This document shows, piece by piece, positions 45,010 to 54,794 of a stretch of DNA of 64,000 nucleotides (position 1 is its first letter; every line of letters begins with the position of its first letter). A program made the translations under genes and the position numbers. The stretch comes from Castor canadensis (taxonomy: Eukaryota; Chordata; Mammalia; Rodentia; Castoridae): contig NC_133386.1 of the NCBI RefSeq assembly GCF_047511655.1, forward strand, positions 171,017,146-171,081,145. Reading direction: 5' to 3'. The notes beneath the pieces were generated by a model. The model did not search any database. It saw only the letters and a program-made list of their open reading frames with translations, and was not told the DNA's origin.

Positions 45010-45228
45010 AGGGATTTGCAAGAATTTTCTGTAAAGAAATAGTATTTTAGGTTTTGCACATCCTACTATGTCACAACTACTCAACTCTGCTCAGCTGTGG
45101 CATGAAAGTGACCATAGAAACTATATACATAAATAAAAATGGATGTGTCCCAATAAAACTTTATTTATAAAAAACAGACTGAGGGCCAGTTGGTCACAGA
45201 ACTATAATTTGCAGATTCCTTTTTTTAA
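45010..45228 (+). mobile_element. Ancient non-autonomous DNA transposon
   Basis: TTTTCTGTAAAGAAATAGTATTTTAGG...CAACTACTCAACTCTGCTC...CCAATAAAACTTTATTTATAAAA is a well-known old mammalian repeat. I do not assign a subfamily. Confidence 0.6.
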
Positions 45229-45489
45229 GTTATAGAACTTTTGGGATATTTTTACAGCATAACTTGGTTTATCTTGATATCTTATGGGTTCTAAGACAGA
45301 CCACCAATTGAGAATCTTTGTCATCTGTGTTGACAAAGATCTTTTTCCTTGAATAAAAGCCTTATTTAGCTACCATGATTATGTTGGGTAACTGCTACTG
45401 GATAATATGGCAAGGAGAAGCAGAAGGGACCTTACTTTATCTCAAGCCTTCTTCTATTCAAACTTGAATTATTACAGGTCTCACTCTGG

Positions 45490-45765
45490 TCTCATACTTT
45501 GGCACCCATCAGGATCACCCAGGGGCCTTATTAAAGCACAGACTGCTGGACTTCCCTCTAGGAGTTTCTAATCCTATAGATCCAGGGAGAATTTGTCTAC
45601 CAGAGTATTTCATGCCTGATCTCAAACATATTGGTCAAACTTTGAGGAATCAAGCAAATGATGTTTTCAAACTTTAATGTACATACAAACCTCCTGGAGA
45701 TTTTGTTAAAATGCAGATTCATTCAGGAGGTCTGGTTTGGGGTCTGAGCCAGTGGTGATAGGTGG
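45490..45765 (+). mobile_element. Two adjacent MER5-type hAT fragments
   Basis: First copy at 45495-45600 (TCAGGATCACCCAGGGGCC...GACTGCTGGACTTCCC). Second at 45665-45760 (CAAACTTTAATGTACATACA...AAAATGCAGATTCATTCAGGAGGTCTGG). Confidence 0.6.
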
Positions 45766-46103
45766 TGGTGATATTGGTTGTACTAAATACACTTTAGAGT
45801 TGCAAGTAGTTTAGGATTATAACTTTCCTTTCTAGCCTCTAGGCCTAGCAGAATTGTCACAGTGCTAAGTGTAGTTTAGGTGCTTAACCTTAGGTAAACT
45901 TTCACTTCTCTCACACCTGACATACAACTGCTTAGGAAATCCGGTGGTTCTACTATTACAATATATAATGAATCCAACTCTTGTGACTACCTTCACTGTT
46001 TGTCCCTGCCCTTGGCTACCACCACTGTGGAATAGAACATTTCAATAGCTCCCACCTGGTCTCCTAGCTTCACCCTCTTATCTCCAATACGGACTTTCCA
46101 TAA

Positions 46104-46298
46104 TTTTTTTTTTTTTTTTTGGTGAGACATGGGTTAGATCTCAGGGCTTTATACTTGCAAAACAGGTGCTCTATCACATAAACCACACTTCCAGTCCATT
46201 TTGCTCTGCTTATTATAATTTTTTTTTTGAGATGGCTCTCGTGAACTATTTCTCTGGGCTGCCTCAAACCATGATCCTCCTGATCTCAACCTCCCTTT
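46104..46298 (-). mobile_element. Dimeric SINE, antisense
   Basis: T run, GGTGAGACATGGGTTAGATCTCAGGGC...CCACACTTCCAGTCC...CTGATCTCAACCTCCC. Confidence 0.8.
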
Positions 46299-46354
46299 TT
46301 TTATTGTTTTAATTTAACTCTAAGTAGCACATAAATTCTTTCTTTTCTTTCTTT

Positions 46355-46447
46355 CTTTTTTTGGTGTGGTACTGGGGTTTTGAAATCAGTCAGGGCTTTG
46401 CACTTGCAAGATAAATGCTCTACCACTTATGCCACACCTCCAGCCTG
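46355..46447 (-). mobile_element. ID-like SINE, antisense
   Basis: GTGTGGTACTGGGGTTTTGAAATCAG...GCCACACCTCCAGCC. Confidence 0.78.
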
Positions 46448-46519
46448 AAATGTGAATTCTTTATGCAGAAGCAAGAGTGATTAAAAATATAGGTTGATCA
46501 TAAAACTAAGGCTCTCCAT

Positions 46520-46895
46520 TTCACTCTAACAGCTCTATGTCTTTGAGCTTCTACTCTCTGCTTTAGCCACTATGACTTCCTTGCTGATCCTTGAACCCAC
46601 CAAGCATCGTCCACCTCAGATCTTGGTACTTGGTGTTCCCTCTACTGGAAAATTTTTCTTCTACAGCTTGGCCTTACTTTCTTCAGTCCTGGCTCATATG
46701 TCAACAAAGCTTTTCCTGACCACTCTGTCCTGTTTTTCCCTTTCTTTTTTACTTCACTATCTGACATGTATTTACTTGTCTTCCCTTACTTAAACTGTAA
46801 ACTCCATGAGCATAGATTTTTTTTTTTTGTTCACAATCCCTAGCCCTGAAGAATTCCTACTATGCAATAAGGTGCTCAATAAATACTTGGATAAC
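46520..46895 (+). mobile_element. LINE2 3' end
   Basis: Reads like the LINE2 terminus: ...CTTGGTACTTGGTGTTCCCTCTACTGG, then AACTCCATGAGCATAG and GCTCAATAAATACTTGGATAA at the end. The frame at 46572-46793 is a remnant within it and not a gene. Confidence 0.7.
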
Positions 46896-47750
46896 AGATT
46901 TTGCAGCTAACTGGAATATGTCAAGGCCAGAGGCTGCTGTTTCTCTAGGCTCCCTCAAGGATGCACTGTTGCCAGACAGTATTACTCATTTTATTCTCCA
47001 GGGAACAGTGGGTTTGGTAGAACCCTCTTCTAAGTACTTTTTTCATGGAATTTAAATTATAAATTGGTCACTTACTGTTGTTATACAACTTTATGTTCCC
47101 GATTTTTCCACTGATTATAATCCTTTTAATACATTTCCCTCCAGTACTTGTTTTTTTTTGTTCGCTATCCATACCCACACCCCCCTGGAATAATTCTCTT
47201 GAAGAAAACACCCCAACAATTTCATTTAACATCTTTGAAGTTTTACGTAAATCTAAACCAAAGGAAAAAAAGCCTAATAATTCATAATCCTCAGGTCAAT
47301 TGGACACAAGTCACCTCAGAGTAGTTGAAGGTGATTTTAACATGCGCCTGTAGTCTTCAGATTTTAAAAGCCACCAACCATGCTCGTTCCCGACATTCTA
47401 CAGAGAACGCTTGGGTTACTGTGTGGTTGTTTTGTGGGGAAGAGAGTTGTCTTTGGGGTGAAGGAGTTTGCTTGCTCTGTGTATAGAAGGAATTCCAGAA
47501 GCTGGGGTTGCACTACCCACTCGGCGCACCCCTACTTGCAGAAACCTCTGCTCCCCCTCCCCCCAACTCCACCAAATAAGGGCTCTACACCAGGCAGTGG
47601 CCAGCTCCAAAGCCAGCTGCTTGACACCTATTGTCCGCGTTTGGACGTCAAGCAATTTTGCCTGAAGGACCCCAGATTCGATTTCGCTCAAAACTGAAGA
47701 CACTGATCCCTCAGCCTCTAGGGCACGTGTGCTCCTATTATTAATGGCTG
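46896..47750. other. Sequence immediately upstream of the CpG island
   Basis: No repeat recognised after the LINE2 end. A 105-codon + strand frame at 47380-47697 and an overlapping - strand frame at 47416-47703 show no motifs. A CACGTG E-box lies at 47724-47729. Part of it may be upstream promoter. Confidence 0.4.
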
Positions 47751-48298
47751 CCTCACGGGATGGGAGCTCAGGCCTGGAAGGGGAAGTGTCCGGTCAGCCC
47801 TTCCCTACAGGCGTTCGTGTCGGGCAGCCCGAGCGGCCCGAAGGCCCCTGCCCGCTGCTCCCGCCCCCTGAGCCCTAGAGGGCTGGCTAGCTGGCTGAGT
47901 CCCTCCCGCGCCGGCTCTCGTCTCACTAGGAGCGGCTCAGAGCAGCGGGTACTGGGTGAAGCGGTCAGCGCCCACGGAGCGCACGACATTGCCCGGGACG
48001 CAGCGCCACCCTTGCCCCTTCAGCTGCACATTCGGGACCTCCAGCGACTCCGCGCGCGCACGGTGAGCGCCACCCTGGACCGAGGCGCTGAAGGGGAAAG
48101 AGGGCCGCTGCGCATGAGTGTCCTTTACCTCCGGACCAGTCGGAGCGTCGGGAGGGGCTTGCTCCTCAAGTGCTCCCCCCACCCCCATCCTGGTCATCCC
48201 AGGTGTCCTTTTCCACTCCTGTCCCGGACCTCTCTCTCCTCCCCTCTTGGAAAGTGATCAGTCCAGGCTCGCCCCGATAGGGGACCGTTGCACTGGCC

Positions 48299-48303
48299 AT
48301 TGG
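48299..48303 (-). promoter_or_regulatory. Inverted CCAAT box (NF-Y-like site)
   Basis: ATTGG within the context CCATTGGCGG, a good NF-Y match. It is about 310 bases upstream of the CAPRIN1 start codon and 20 bases from the CCCCGCCCCCG GC box at about 48320. Spacing to a start site near 48400-48450 would be typical. Confidence 0.6.
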
Positions 48304-48315
48304 CGGCCGCGCCGC

Positions 48316-48416
48316 AAGGCCCCGCCCCCGTCGCGAGCTCGGTGCCCCGGAGCTGGCAGGGCGGACCGCGGTCGCGCGGGGGAAGGGAGGGGAGGGGAGG
48401 GGAGGGGCGGGGCGGC
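48316..48416 (+). promoter_or_regulatory. GC-box / Sp1-type cluster with GGGA-purine run
   Basis: Contains CCCCGCCCCCG near 48320 and a run of GGGAGG-type repeats (about 48382-48405) that ends in GGGGCGGGGCGG. Sp/KLF factors bind such motifs in TATA-less promoters. The purine run can also form G-quadruplex or triplex structures. Position fits the CAPRIN1 core promoter. Confidence 0.65.
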
Positions 48417-48449
48417 CGGGCGCCCTGCTGGCGGGTCGCGCGCGCGCGC

Positions 48450-48611
48450 CCGCGCTCTTCCTGCCGGCGGTGCGCGCCGCCCCCTCCCCCACCGTTCGCG
48501 CAGGCTCCCGCCCGCTGCGCGTTTTGTCCCGCGTCTCGCCCCGTCCGTCTCCTGACTCGCCGCTCTTGTCCTTCCTCCCGCTTTTTCTTCTCTCTTCTCT
48601 CGGTCTAAAAG
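48450..48611 (+). other. CAPRIN1: Probable CAPRIN1 5' UTR
   Basis: GC-rich leader directly upstream of the CAPRIN1 ATG with no ATG anywhere in it. In fact there is no ATG on the + strand between 48117 and 48611. The last 60 bases are strongly pyrimidine-rich (runs of C and T up to 48603, then a short A-rich stretch before the start). The 5' boundary is an estimate: the sequence has no TATA box and looks like a dispersed CpG-island start region. Confidence 0.6.
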
Positions 48612-48827
48612 ATGCCGTCGGCCACCAGCCACAGCGGAAGCGGCAGCAAGTCGTCGGGACCGCCACCGCCGTCAGGTTCCTCCGGGAGTGAGGCGGCGGC
48701 GGGAGCCGGGGCCGCTGCGCCGGCTTCTCAGCACCCCGCAACCGGCACCGGCGCTGTCCAGACCGAGGCCATGAAGCAGATTCTCGGGGTGATCGATAAG
48801 AAACTTCGGAACCTGGAGAAGAAAAAG
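48612..48827 (+). CDS. CAPRIN1: CAPRIN1 first coding exon (residues 1-72)
   Basis: The reading frame opens with MPSATSHSGSGSKSSG and continues through a Gly/Ser/Ala/Pro-rich low-complexity segment (residues 1-50). From about residue 54 it enters the start of the conserved helical region (MKQILGVIDKKLRNLEKKK), which continues in the next exon. This matches the N-terminus of mammalian caprin-1 as I know it. The ATG is the first one on this strand after 48116, and the context has A at -3 and G at -1, so start choice is secure. The exon ends in phase 0 at a GT donor (AAG followed by GTGCCT), which is a weak donor beyond the GT. If the intron were retained the frame would run to 48992. Confidence 0.96.
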
Positions 48828-49469
48828 GTGCCTGGAGTTGGCGGGAGAGGGAGGGATGGTGGCGCGACCCTGACCGCGGTGGCCTTCGCTATTTTCCGCG
48901 TCCTCCCATCCCCCCATTATCCCGCCCGTCTCCCGGTGGACGGAGCTTCGAGCGCAGAAAACGCGCGCCTCGGGGGGGTGCCCGTCACCTGACCCGGACG
49001 CCGTGCTGCCCCAGGCCTCGGTTACTCGTCCCGGGTGGCGGCGGCCAGGGGGTGGGATGCCGAGGGTGGGGCCGGTCGCCCGGGCCAGCAGGGAGGAAAT
49101 GGAGAGGCCCGGGTGTGCGTGGAGTTGGGGCGCCCTGTGTCTTAAGGGCCGCGGGTTCGTCCGCTCGGTTCCGTGCCTTCCGGCCTGGCCGCTTTTTCCC
49201 GGGAGGCTGGGCCGGCTCGCCCGTCCGGAGTGGGCCTCCGCTCTGCTCGCCCCCGCCCTCTCGGTGGGCGCCCTACGTTTCCACCTCTTTGTTTCAATTG
49301 TCTAGGCTCCCCCCGAGCCTCGGGCTCAGCCCTGGTGCGAGGTGGTTCTGCAGCTACTTTTTACCCCTGGGGGACTCTGAGAGAGCCCGGGGTCTCTATG
49401 GATTGTGACTGGTTGGGAGAGGGGTGGGGGGGGTCCAGGTTAGTCTTGAGACGGTCGCTGGGTCTCGGG

Positions 49470-49534
49470 GCACATGGAGCGAGTCTAACATGGCGGCGGC
49501 TGCGGGGAGGGAAGCGCTGTACAGGAGCTGCATT
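49470..49534 (+). other. Candidate alternative first exon of CAPRIN1
   Basis: Starting at the ATG of the YY1 motif (49490), 15 codons (MAAAAGREALYRSCI) run to 49534, followed by GTGAGC, a good donor hexamer. The codon count ends in phase 0, the phase of CAPRIN1's second coding exon at 61706. Splicing would therefore give a caprin-1 form with a different short N-terminus. Without splicing the frame ends at 49645 after 51 codons. The call is inference: phase compatibility has a one-in-three chance, and no transcript evidence is available. Confidence 0.35.
49487..49497 (+). promoter_or_regulatory. YY1 motif AACATGGCGGC containing an ATG
   Basis: An exact match to the long YY1 consensus (AANATGGCGGC). 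In many mammalian promoters this motif sits just downstream of the start site and supplies or overlaps the start ATG. Here it lies in the first intron of CAPRIN1 but still inside the CpG island. The embedded ATG has A at -3 and G at +4. See the alternative first exon entry. Confidence 0.65.
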
Positions 49535-49649
49535 GTGAGCACAAAGCGAAAGCAGGGGGGAGGGCAGAGACCAGCCGCCCCGGCCGGCCTCCCTCGCCCC
49601 TCCAAAAAGATCGAACCACACCCATGTAAAAAATTTATTATTTAGCCAT

Positions 49650-52600
49650 TTTGGGCCACATGGAGGGACATCTTAGCAAGTCAGCCTTTTGTTTTATGCT
49701 CCCGGAGTAGGACAGTGTACCAACTCTGTTTAGAGGGGCACGTGTAGAGAGAGGGTCTCTGCAGAGTAATTCTTCCTTCAGTTAGATTAACGGTGGAAAG
49801 GGAGAAAGAAATGAGTAGTACCAAAAAATGGCGTAATTACATCTGTGATTACTAATAATGCCAACTTGCCTTTTACCTTAAAAAGTAAAATAGAACTTTC
49901 TTTTGATAAAACTTGTGCTTGCCTCCCTCTAGCACACCATAGTTTTATAACATCTTTAGTTGTGAAGAAATCATATTAAAATGTTTAGTTAGCCAGCCGT
50001 CTGATAGTGTTACTGAAGTGTTGAGATGGTAGTTTTTTGGGCTGTGAGAAATAAGCTGGCGATTTAGTTCTTAATTTTAATTGTTTATTTACTGGTTTAT
50101 TTTATTTTACATTTTTGGTGAGTTTTAAGACGCACATTTACCTCTGATACGCCTGTCTCAATATTGAAAGAAAATTTTGCTTGCATTTCCAGGACTTTGT
50201 TTGAAATTGAAAGATGAGATTTTTAGCTTTTTTGATAATCTTTTATTTTAGTATACAAGTGTGTTTTATTAGTGTGTGAAATAGATTTATGTTAACAAAG
50301 TAGTGGAAGTATTTTAAGCGTAAAGTAGCTGCACTCAAATATGGAATAGAGTAAGTGTGCCTAGGCCCATGTCTCTGAGATTTGCCCTGTGATTTTAGTT
50401 TTTATTGCCACCCTATTTGAGACTAATTTGAGTAGTCTCAGTGCAATAAACAATACTCTCAATCTGGCTGATGCTTGAAAGGTTTAAATTTCTGAATTTC
50501 CAGGGAATCTCTTGTTTTCTTGTAAAATAGAAATAGTGTTAATGATGTAATAAGACATTTTAGTGATTGAAGAATCTTCAAAGGTGGTCATAAAAAGTCA
50601 GGTACTGATTAGCAGCCAATGTATTTGTGTGGTGACTGTTAGATTCGAATGTTCAGGTGCATTCTTAAAAAAGTAGAAAGCAAGTTTATAATCCTCATGA
50701 GGACTTGAGCCATGACGGGTTACTTGTGTATAGCTGTGTATTACTTACTATATATTGGTATCTCTTCCCTGTAAATTATAAAGGAGAAAGTAATGACATT
50801 GTTACAAGAGATTATTGACTTGGCTAGCAAATACTGAATATTTGCCTTGTAATGACAAACATTACAAATATATTTAGTATCTATCTTTTTTTGGTGGTGG
50901 TGGGGGATCAGTGTTTAGGCTGCTTAAATAGCAGTGGAAGGTCAAGTTACAGTTAGGTGAAGCTTTTTGATAAGTAACAGACTGAGCTACCTACTTGTTA
51001 AATAGTTGAATTGGCAATACTGGTTGCTATTAAAACTACAATTTTATTTTTTGAGCAACTCAAGTCATTTGGGTTTTCTCTTAAATTAAACAATCTTGCT
51101 TGTAGTTTAATTTTCTAATATAACTAGGTGATTTATATAGAGGATTTAATAACTGAGTCATTTTTCAACAGGGTGATCATTTCAAATGTAGCTAAAGTAG
51201 GATTTGCTTTGCAAATCAGTTTCAGATTTCTTTTTAGAAACCCTTAATGAAGAAAGTAAGATACTCTTTTCAACTGGATTTCTTTTTACTTCAATTTAGC
51301 AACTGAGATTTGAACTGTATTTGATTCTCATCCATTCACACTGGAAGCTTCTGAACCAAAGTGCTTCCCCTCATTCTAAATTTAAGTGTTGTAACAAAGA
51401 TTACTAATATGTAGCATCACTTTAAGACAGAATTGAAACAATTGTATTTAATTTTAAAAACAAAGTTATTTGTTCACTTTCTAATAATTGGAGCCATCAG
51501 AGGAAAGCTAAGCATCTGTTCCATGAGAATGCATGCTTAACATGATGAAATATGATCTTGTTACATAATGCAACTAAATGGCTTGGTGGTTTTTGAAATT
51601 CGGACTAATAAAGCCTACATGAATGTTTAGAAAAGAGAAGAAATACAACACAGATAAGGAGAAACAAATGTAAAACCTCATTTACAAATCTTCTAGCTGG
51701 TTAAATACAAATAATACTGAATTGAGTGATTTACTACCTAGTTTTCTTCATCAGTTCTTTTCTACAGAACTGAGCCTTAGGCTGTGTAAGACATAATTTC
51801 AAAACCAAGTCTTAGTTTTTATAGGAGAAAGTGCTCATTTGATATTGCAAGATGTAATGAGTTTTGATGTAGAATAAAGAATGTTCTAATAGATAACATT
51901 TAAAATGGCTGTACTCTTTGCAAATAGTAATAGGTTTTGTCTCTAGTGACTTTGATAGGTGAAAGTACCAGTGTTCTCTTAAAAAAAAAACAACAAAACA
52001 CCAAAAACCAGCTCAACAGCTTGGTAACCAATATGTAATCAAAGCTGATAGTCAAAATGTAATATTTTTAAATCATTCCTAAAGACTATCCACTTACATC
52101 TTTGCAGTTAATATTGCTCATAAAAACTAGAGTTGTGAGTGAGGATAACATTCTTTCTAGAGCATTGCAGTGTACCTCTTAGAATTTTTGAGGCAGCTGT
52201 TGTATAGGATTTATGTTAAAGGTTTTGAAATAAACCCATTCTTAACTATTTATAAGTAAAATCTTAAGACTAACATCTGAGGTTTTTCTTGACAGTTAGG
52301 GTCTCTGTTGTGTTAGCTTTTCCACTGGTTGCAAGATCTGTTCCTCTGCAATGCAGAGGGCAAGGTTACTTTGGCATTCACCTTGCCACAACCAGAAGAA
52401 AAAGTTAACAATGCATAATTTGTTGTCTCCCTCCCTTCCTTTGTGTGTGTATGCACACGTGCGTGTGCAGAGAAATATTTAAACAAGGTTAAACTGCGAT
52501 TCCCTCATAATATGGGTGCTTTTACTGGGGTGAGAGTCTTTTAGGTACTGTAATGAGAATGGGTTGTTTCAATGTGGCCAAAGTATTTTACTCTAGGATA

Positions 52601-53105
52601 CCTCCCAGGTAGCAGATACTTGAATGAGAATACATTTTGTGTGATTTATAGATTAAGCATGCAATCTGTCATAATTTTAAGTAGTTGATTTCTTAGTTTA
52701 TTTTTAGGGCTAGATGAAGATTAGGTTAGTGCCGTTTCATCCATATATATTTTTTACTTGCAAAAGGTTAAACAAATACAGCAACTTTGTCATGACTTTA
52801 TTATACTGTTACAGAATCTTACAGGGTTTTTTTTTTTTTAGAGCTTAAATCACCTTAGAATTTAGTCCAATTCATTTTATAGAAGAAGAAATAGAGATTG
52901 TTATACAAATGCCTCAGGTTGGAATGGGTGATTTCCAAAGTTCTTCCTAATGTTTTATGGGGGTAATTAGAATTTATAATGTTCAATTTAAGTGCAGTGC
53001 CTCATGCTCAATTATCCTGTAGAACCAAGTGAGGACTTTTGCTCTTAAGTTCTTAATTTTAATTAAAGTTTCTTTTTAAAAAAGATGAATGCACAAGAAA
53101 AAAAA
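49650..53105 (+). other. Repeat-poor part of the first CAPRIN1 intron
   Basis: About 3.4 kb of AT-rich sequence without a SINE, L1 or LTR that I can recognise, in a window where a SINE otherwise occurs roughly every kilobase. The only simple features are short A or T runs and a small TG/CA-rich patch near 52442-52468. No coding potential is seen. Retained regulatory sequence is one explanation. Confidence 0.6.
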
Positions 53106-53109
53106 CCTT

Positions 53110-53310
53110 TATTTTGGGGTTGGAATTGGGATTTGAACTCAGGGCTTCACACTTGCAAAGCAGGCGTTCTACCTCTTGAGCCACACCTCCAGTCCATTTT
53201 GTTGTGGTTATTTTGGAGATGGGGTCTGGGCTTGCCTTGAACCTGGAGCATCCTTGTCTCAGCCTCCCAAGTAGCTATGACTACAGTTCTGAGCCACTAG
53301 TGCCTGGCAG
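53110..53310 (-). mobile_element. Dimeric SINE, antisense, CAPRIN1 intron
   Basis: GGGGTTGGAATTGGGATTTGAACTCAGGGC...GAGCCACACCTCCAG...GAGCCACTAGTGCCTGGC. Confidence 0.84.
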
Positions 53311-53575
53311 AAAAAAACTTTTTATTTCTTTATTATTAGACCTATATTAATGTTGCATTGGTGAACTTTGTGTTTGTGGGTTGTCCATGTAATGGGGTCC
53401 TAAAAGTAGCAGTGGGGTAAAAGTCCTAGTGTATCCATTATTATGGTACATATGATTGTAATGAAATGAACTTTTAAAAGTTTAAACTGTAAAGTTTCTC
53501 ATTGTGTCTTGATAAGACCAAAATGCACTTTTGCCACTCTCAAGCATGGTGTGTTATAAATTAGAAAAGTCAGCA

Positions 53576-53672
53576 GAGGCTGGTGGAGTGGCTCACGTGA
53601 TGAGTGTCTGCTTAGTGAGCATGAGGCCCTGAGTTCAAGCCCCAGTACGGCTAGAAAAACAAACAAAAAACA
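53576..53672 (+). mobile_element. ID-like SINE, sense to CAPRIN1
   Basis: AGGCTGGTGGAGTGGCTCACGTGATGAG...GAGTTCAAGCCCCAGTACGG plus A-rich tail. Confidence 0.8.
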
Positions 53673-53694
53673 GTTGAAAGAAGTAGCACATGTG

Positions 53695-53745
53695 ATCTTA
53701 AATTCTTGTATTCCAGATTCTTCCATCTTAAATTCTTGTATTCCA
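53695..53745. repeat. Tandem duplication of a 30-base unit
   Basis: ATCTTAAATTCTTGTATTCC occurs at 53695-53714 and again at 53725-53744 with no change, 30 bases apart, in the CAPRIN1 intron. Confidence 0.88.
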
Positions 53746-54107
53746 AACTCCTAGATATCTTCTAGTAATTGGTTCTTTTTTTTTTTTTCTGTGAGAAATA
53801 GATGATATATGTGCAGTGAAGAGGAATGAGAGATGTTGCTGAAGAGAATTTCAGCCAAAATTGAAACTGTAAATTGCTTGGCTTCATCTCATTTTGTTAC
53901 TTATTCCACAGGCTACACCAATGCTTTTATTGAATAGAATATGAGTTTAAAATCATGGAAGACAGAGACTTAACTGGGAAGAGTTCGCAATTCATGATTA
54001 CTGAGGAAAGGAAAAGGTTTGCTTCTTGACCAAGCTTTTATATTTCTTTTAACAACTTCTATTATTTATTGTCTGGATTCTTCCTTGACATTTTTAGACT
54101 TAATCTT

Positions 54108-54320
54108 TTTTTCTTTTGGTGGGACTGGGGTTTGAACTCAGGATTTCATGCTTGTAAAGCAGGTACTCAACTGTTGAGCCACACCTCCCGTCCATTTTGT
54201 CCTGGTTTTTTTGGAAATGGAATCCTGGCAAGTATTTGCCCGGGTTGGACTGGAACCTTGGTCCTCTTGATCTCAGCCTCCCAACTAGGATTACAGGCAT
54301 GAGCCACAGGTGCCCAGCCT
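54108..54320 (-). mobile_element. Dimeric SINE, antisense
   Basis: TTTTGGTGGGACTGGGGTTTGAACTCAGG...GAGCCACACCTCCCGTCC...GAGCCACAGGTGCCCAGCC. Frames on both strands here are repeat-derived. Confidence 0.86.
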
Positions 54321-54794
54321 TACTTGTTTTTCCAGGTTAGTGGTAAACTTCTTCAGGGCAGAGACTATTAGTAAATCATTACATTGTGCCTCATTTGCAC
54401 ATTAAGGTATGTGCTAAATAAGGATATTTGCTGGTTTGTCTAAATCATTACATATTTATAGCTTCATCAACAAAACCCTTAAAATGGAGAAAAATTCATG
54501 AAAATGGATTAATCCATGAAGGGGATTTGTCATTTATATAGTTATTTACTTGCAGTGATTTTTACTAAAATGAATCTTTTTACTTATTTCTTCAAGTAGG
54601 TAAAGTACTCTTAAAATTTGGATAGTGTAGGCAAGATTTGCCAATAGTCTTAGGAAGAAGGGCCAAGACAGTTCTTGATATTAGAGCCTAATGTTGTAAA
54701 TTAATAGGTATTTCATTGCATTCCCCTCAGTACTGTTATTCAAACATAGAAAACCAAACACAATAATTTAAAGCCTTTCTGAATTATAGTTCAC

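Larger units (their letters stand above)
47750..49650. promoter_or_regulatory. CAPRIN1: CpG island spanning CAPRIN1 promoter and first coding exon
   Basis: A sharp rise in G+C and in CpG density begins near 47.75 kb and ends near 49.65 kb, where the sequence becomes AT-rich within a few dozen bases. No SINE or LINE lies inside it. It contains GC boxes, an inverted CCAAT box, a YY1 motif, partial NRF1-like TGCGCATG (48110-48117) and CACGTG E-boxes just outside each edge (47724-47729, 49739-49744). This is the architecture of a housekeeping promoter, consistent with the broad expression known for CAPRIN1. Divergent transcription to the left is possible, but no conserved product is evident. Confidence 0.9.

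Noticed and set aside
47380..47697. 105-codon + strand frame just upstream of the CpG island
   Set aside because: No recognisable protein and a competing - strand frame over the same bases. Not enough to call a gene.
48058..48068. CACGGTGAGC donor-like sequence, considered as the end of a non-coding first exon
   Set aside because: A good donor hexamer, but GTGAGC is common in CpG islands and there is no matching acceptor of quality before the CAPRIN1 ATG.
47760..48257. 165-codon + strand frame at the left of the CpG island
   Set aside because: Low-complexity Arg/Pro/Ser composition expected from GC-rich DNA, with overlapping frames on the other strand. No known domain.
48570..48611. Pyrimidine tract ending CTAAAAG before the ATG, considered as a 3' splice site
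   Set aside because: The AAG end and purine-rich last bases are poor for an acceptor, and the tract is equally well explained as 5' UTR. Left open only as a remote possibility of an upstream non-coding exon.
48166..48741. 191-codon - strand frame opposite the CAPRIN1 start
   Set aside because: Antisense shadow of the GC-rich promoter and first exon; rich in Arg, Pro, Gly and Ala, with no recognisable domain.
49003..49538. Three overlapping + strand frames of 100-121 codons downstream of the first exon
   Set aside because: CpG-island composition keeps frames open. No motif and no splice logic, except for the small candidate exon reported separately.
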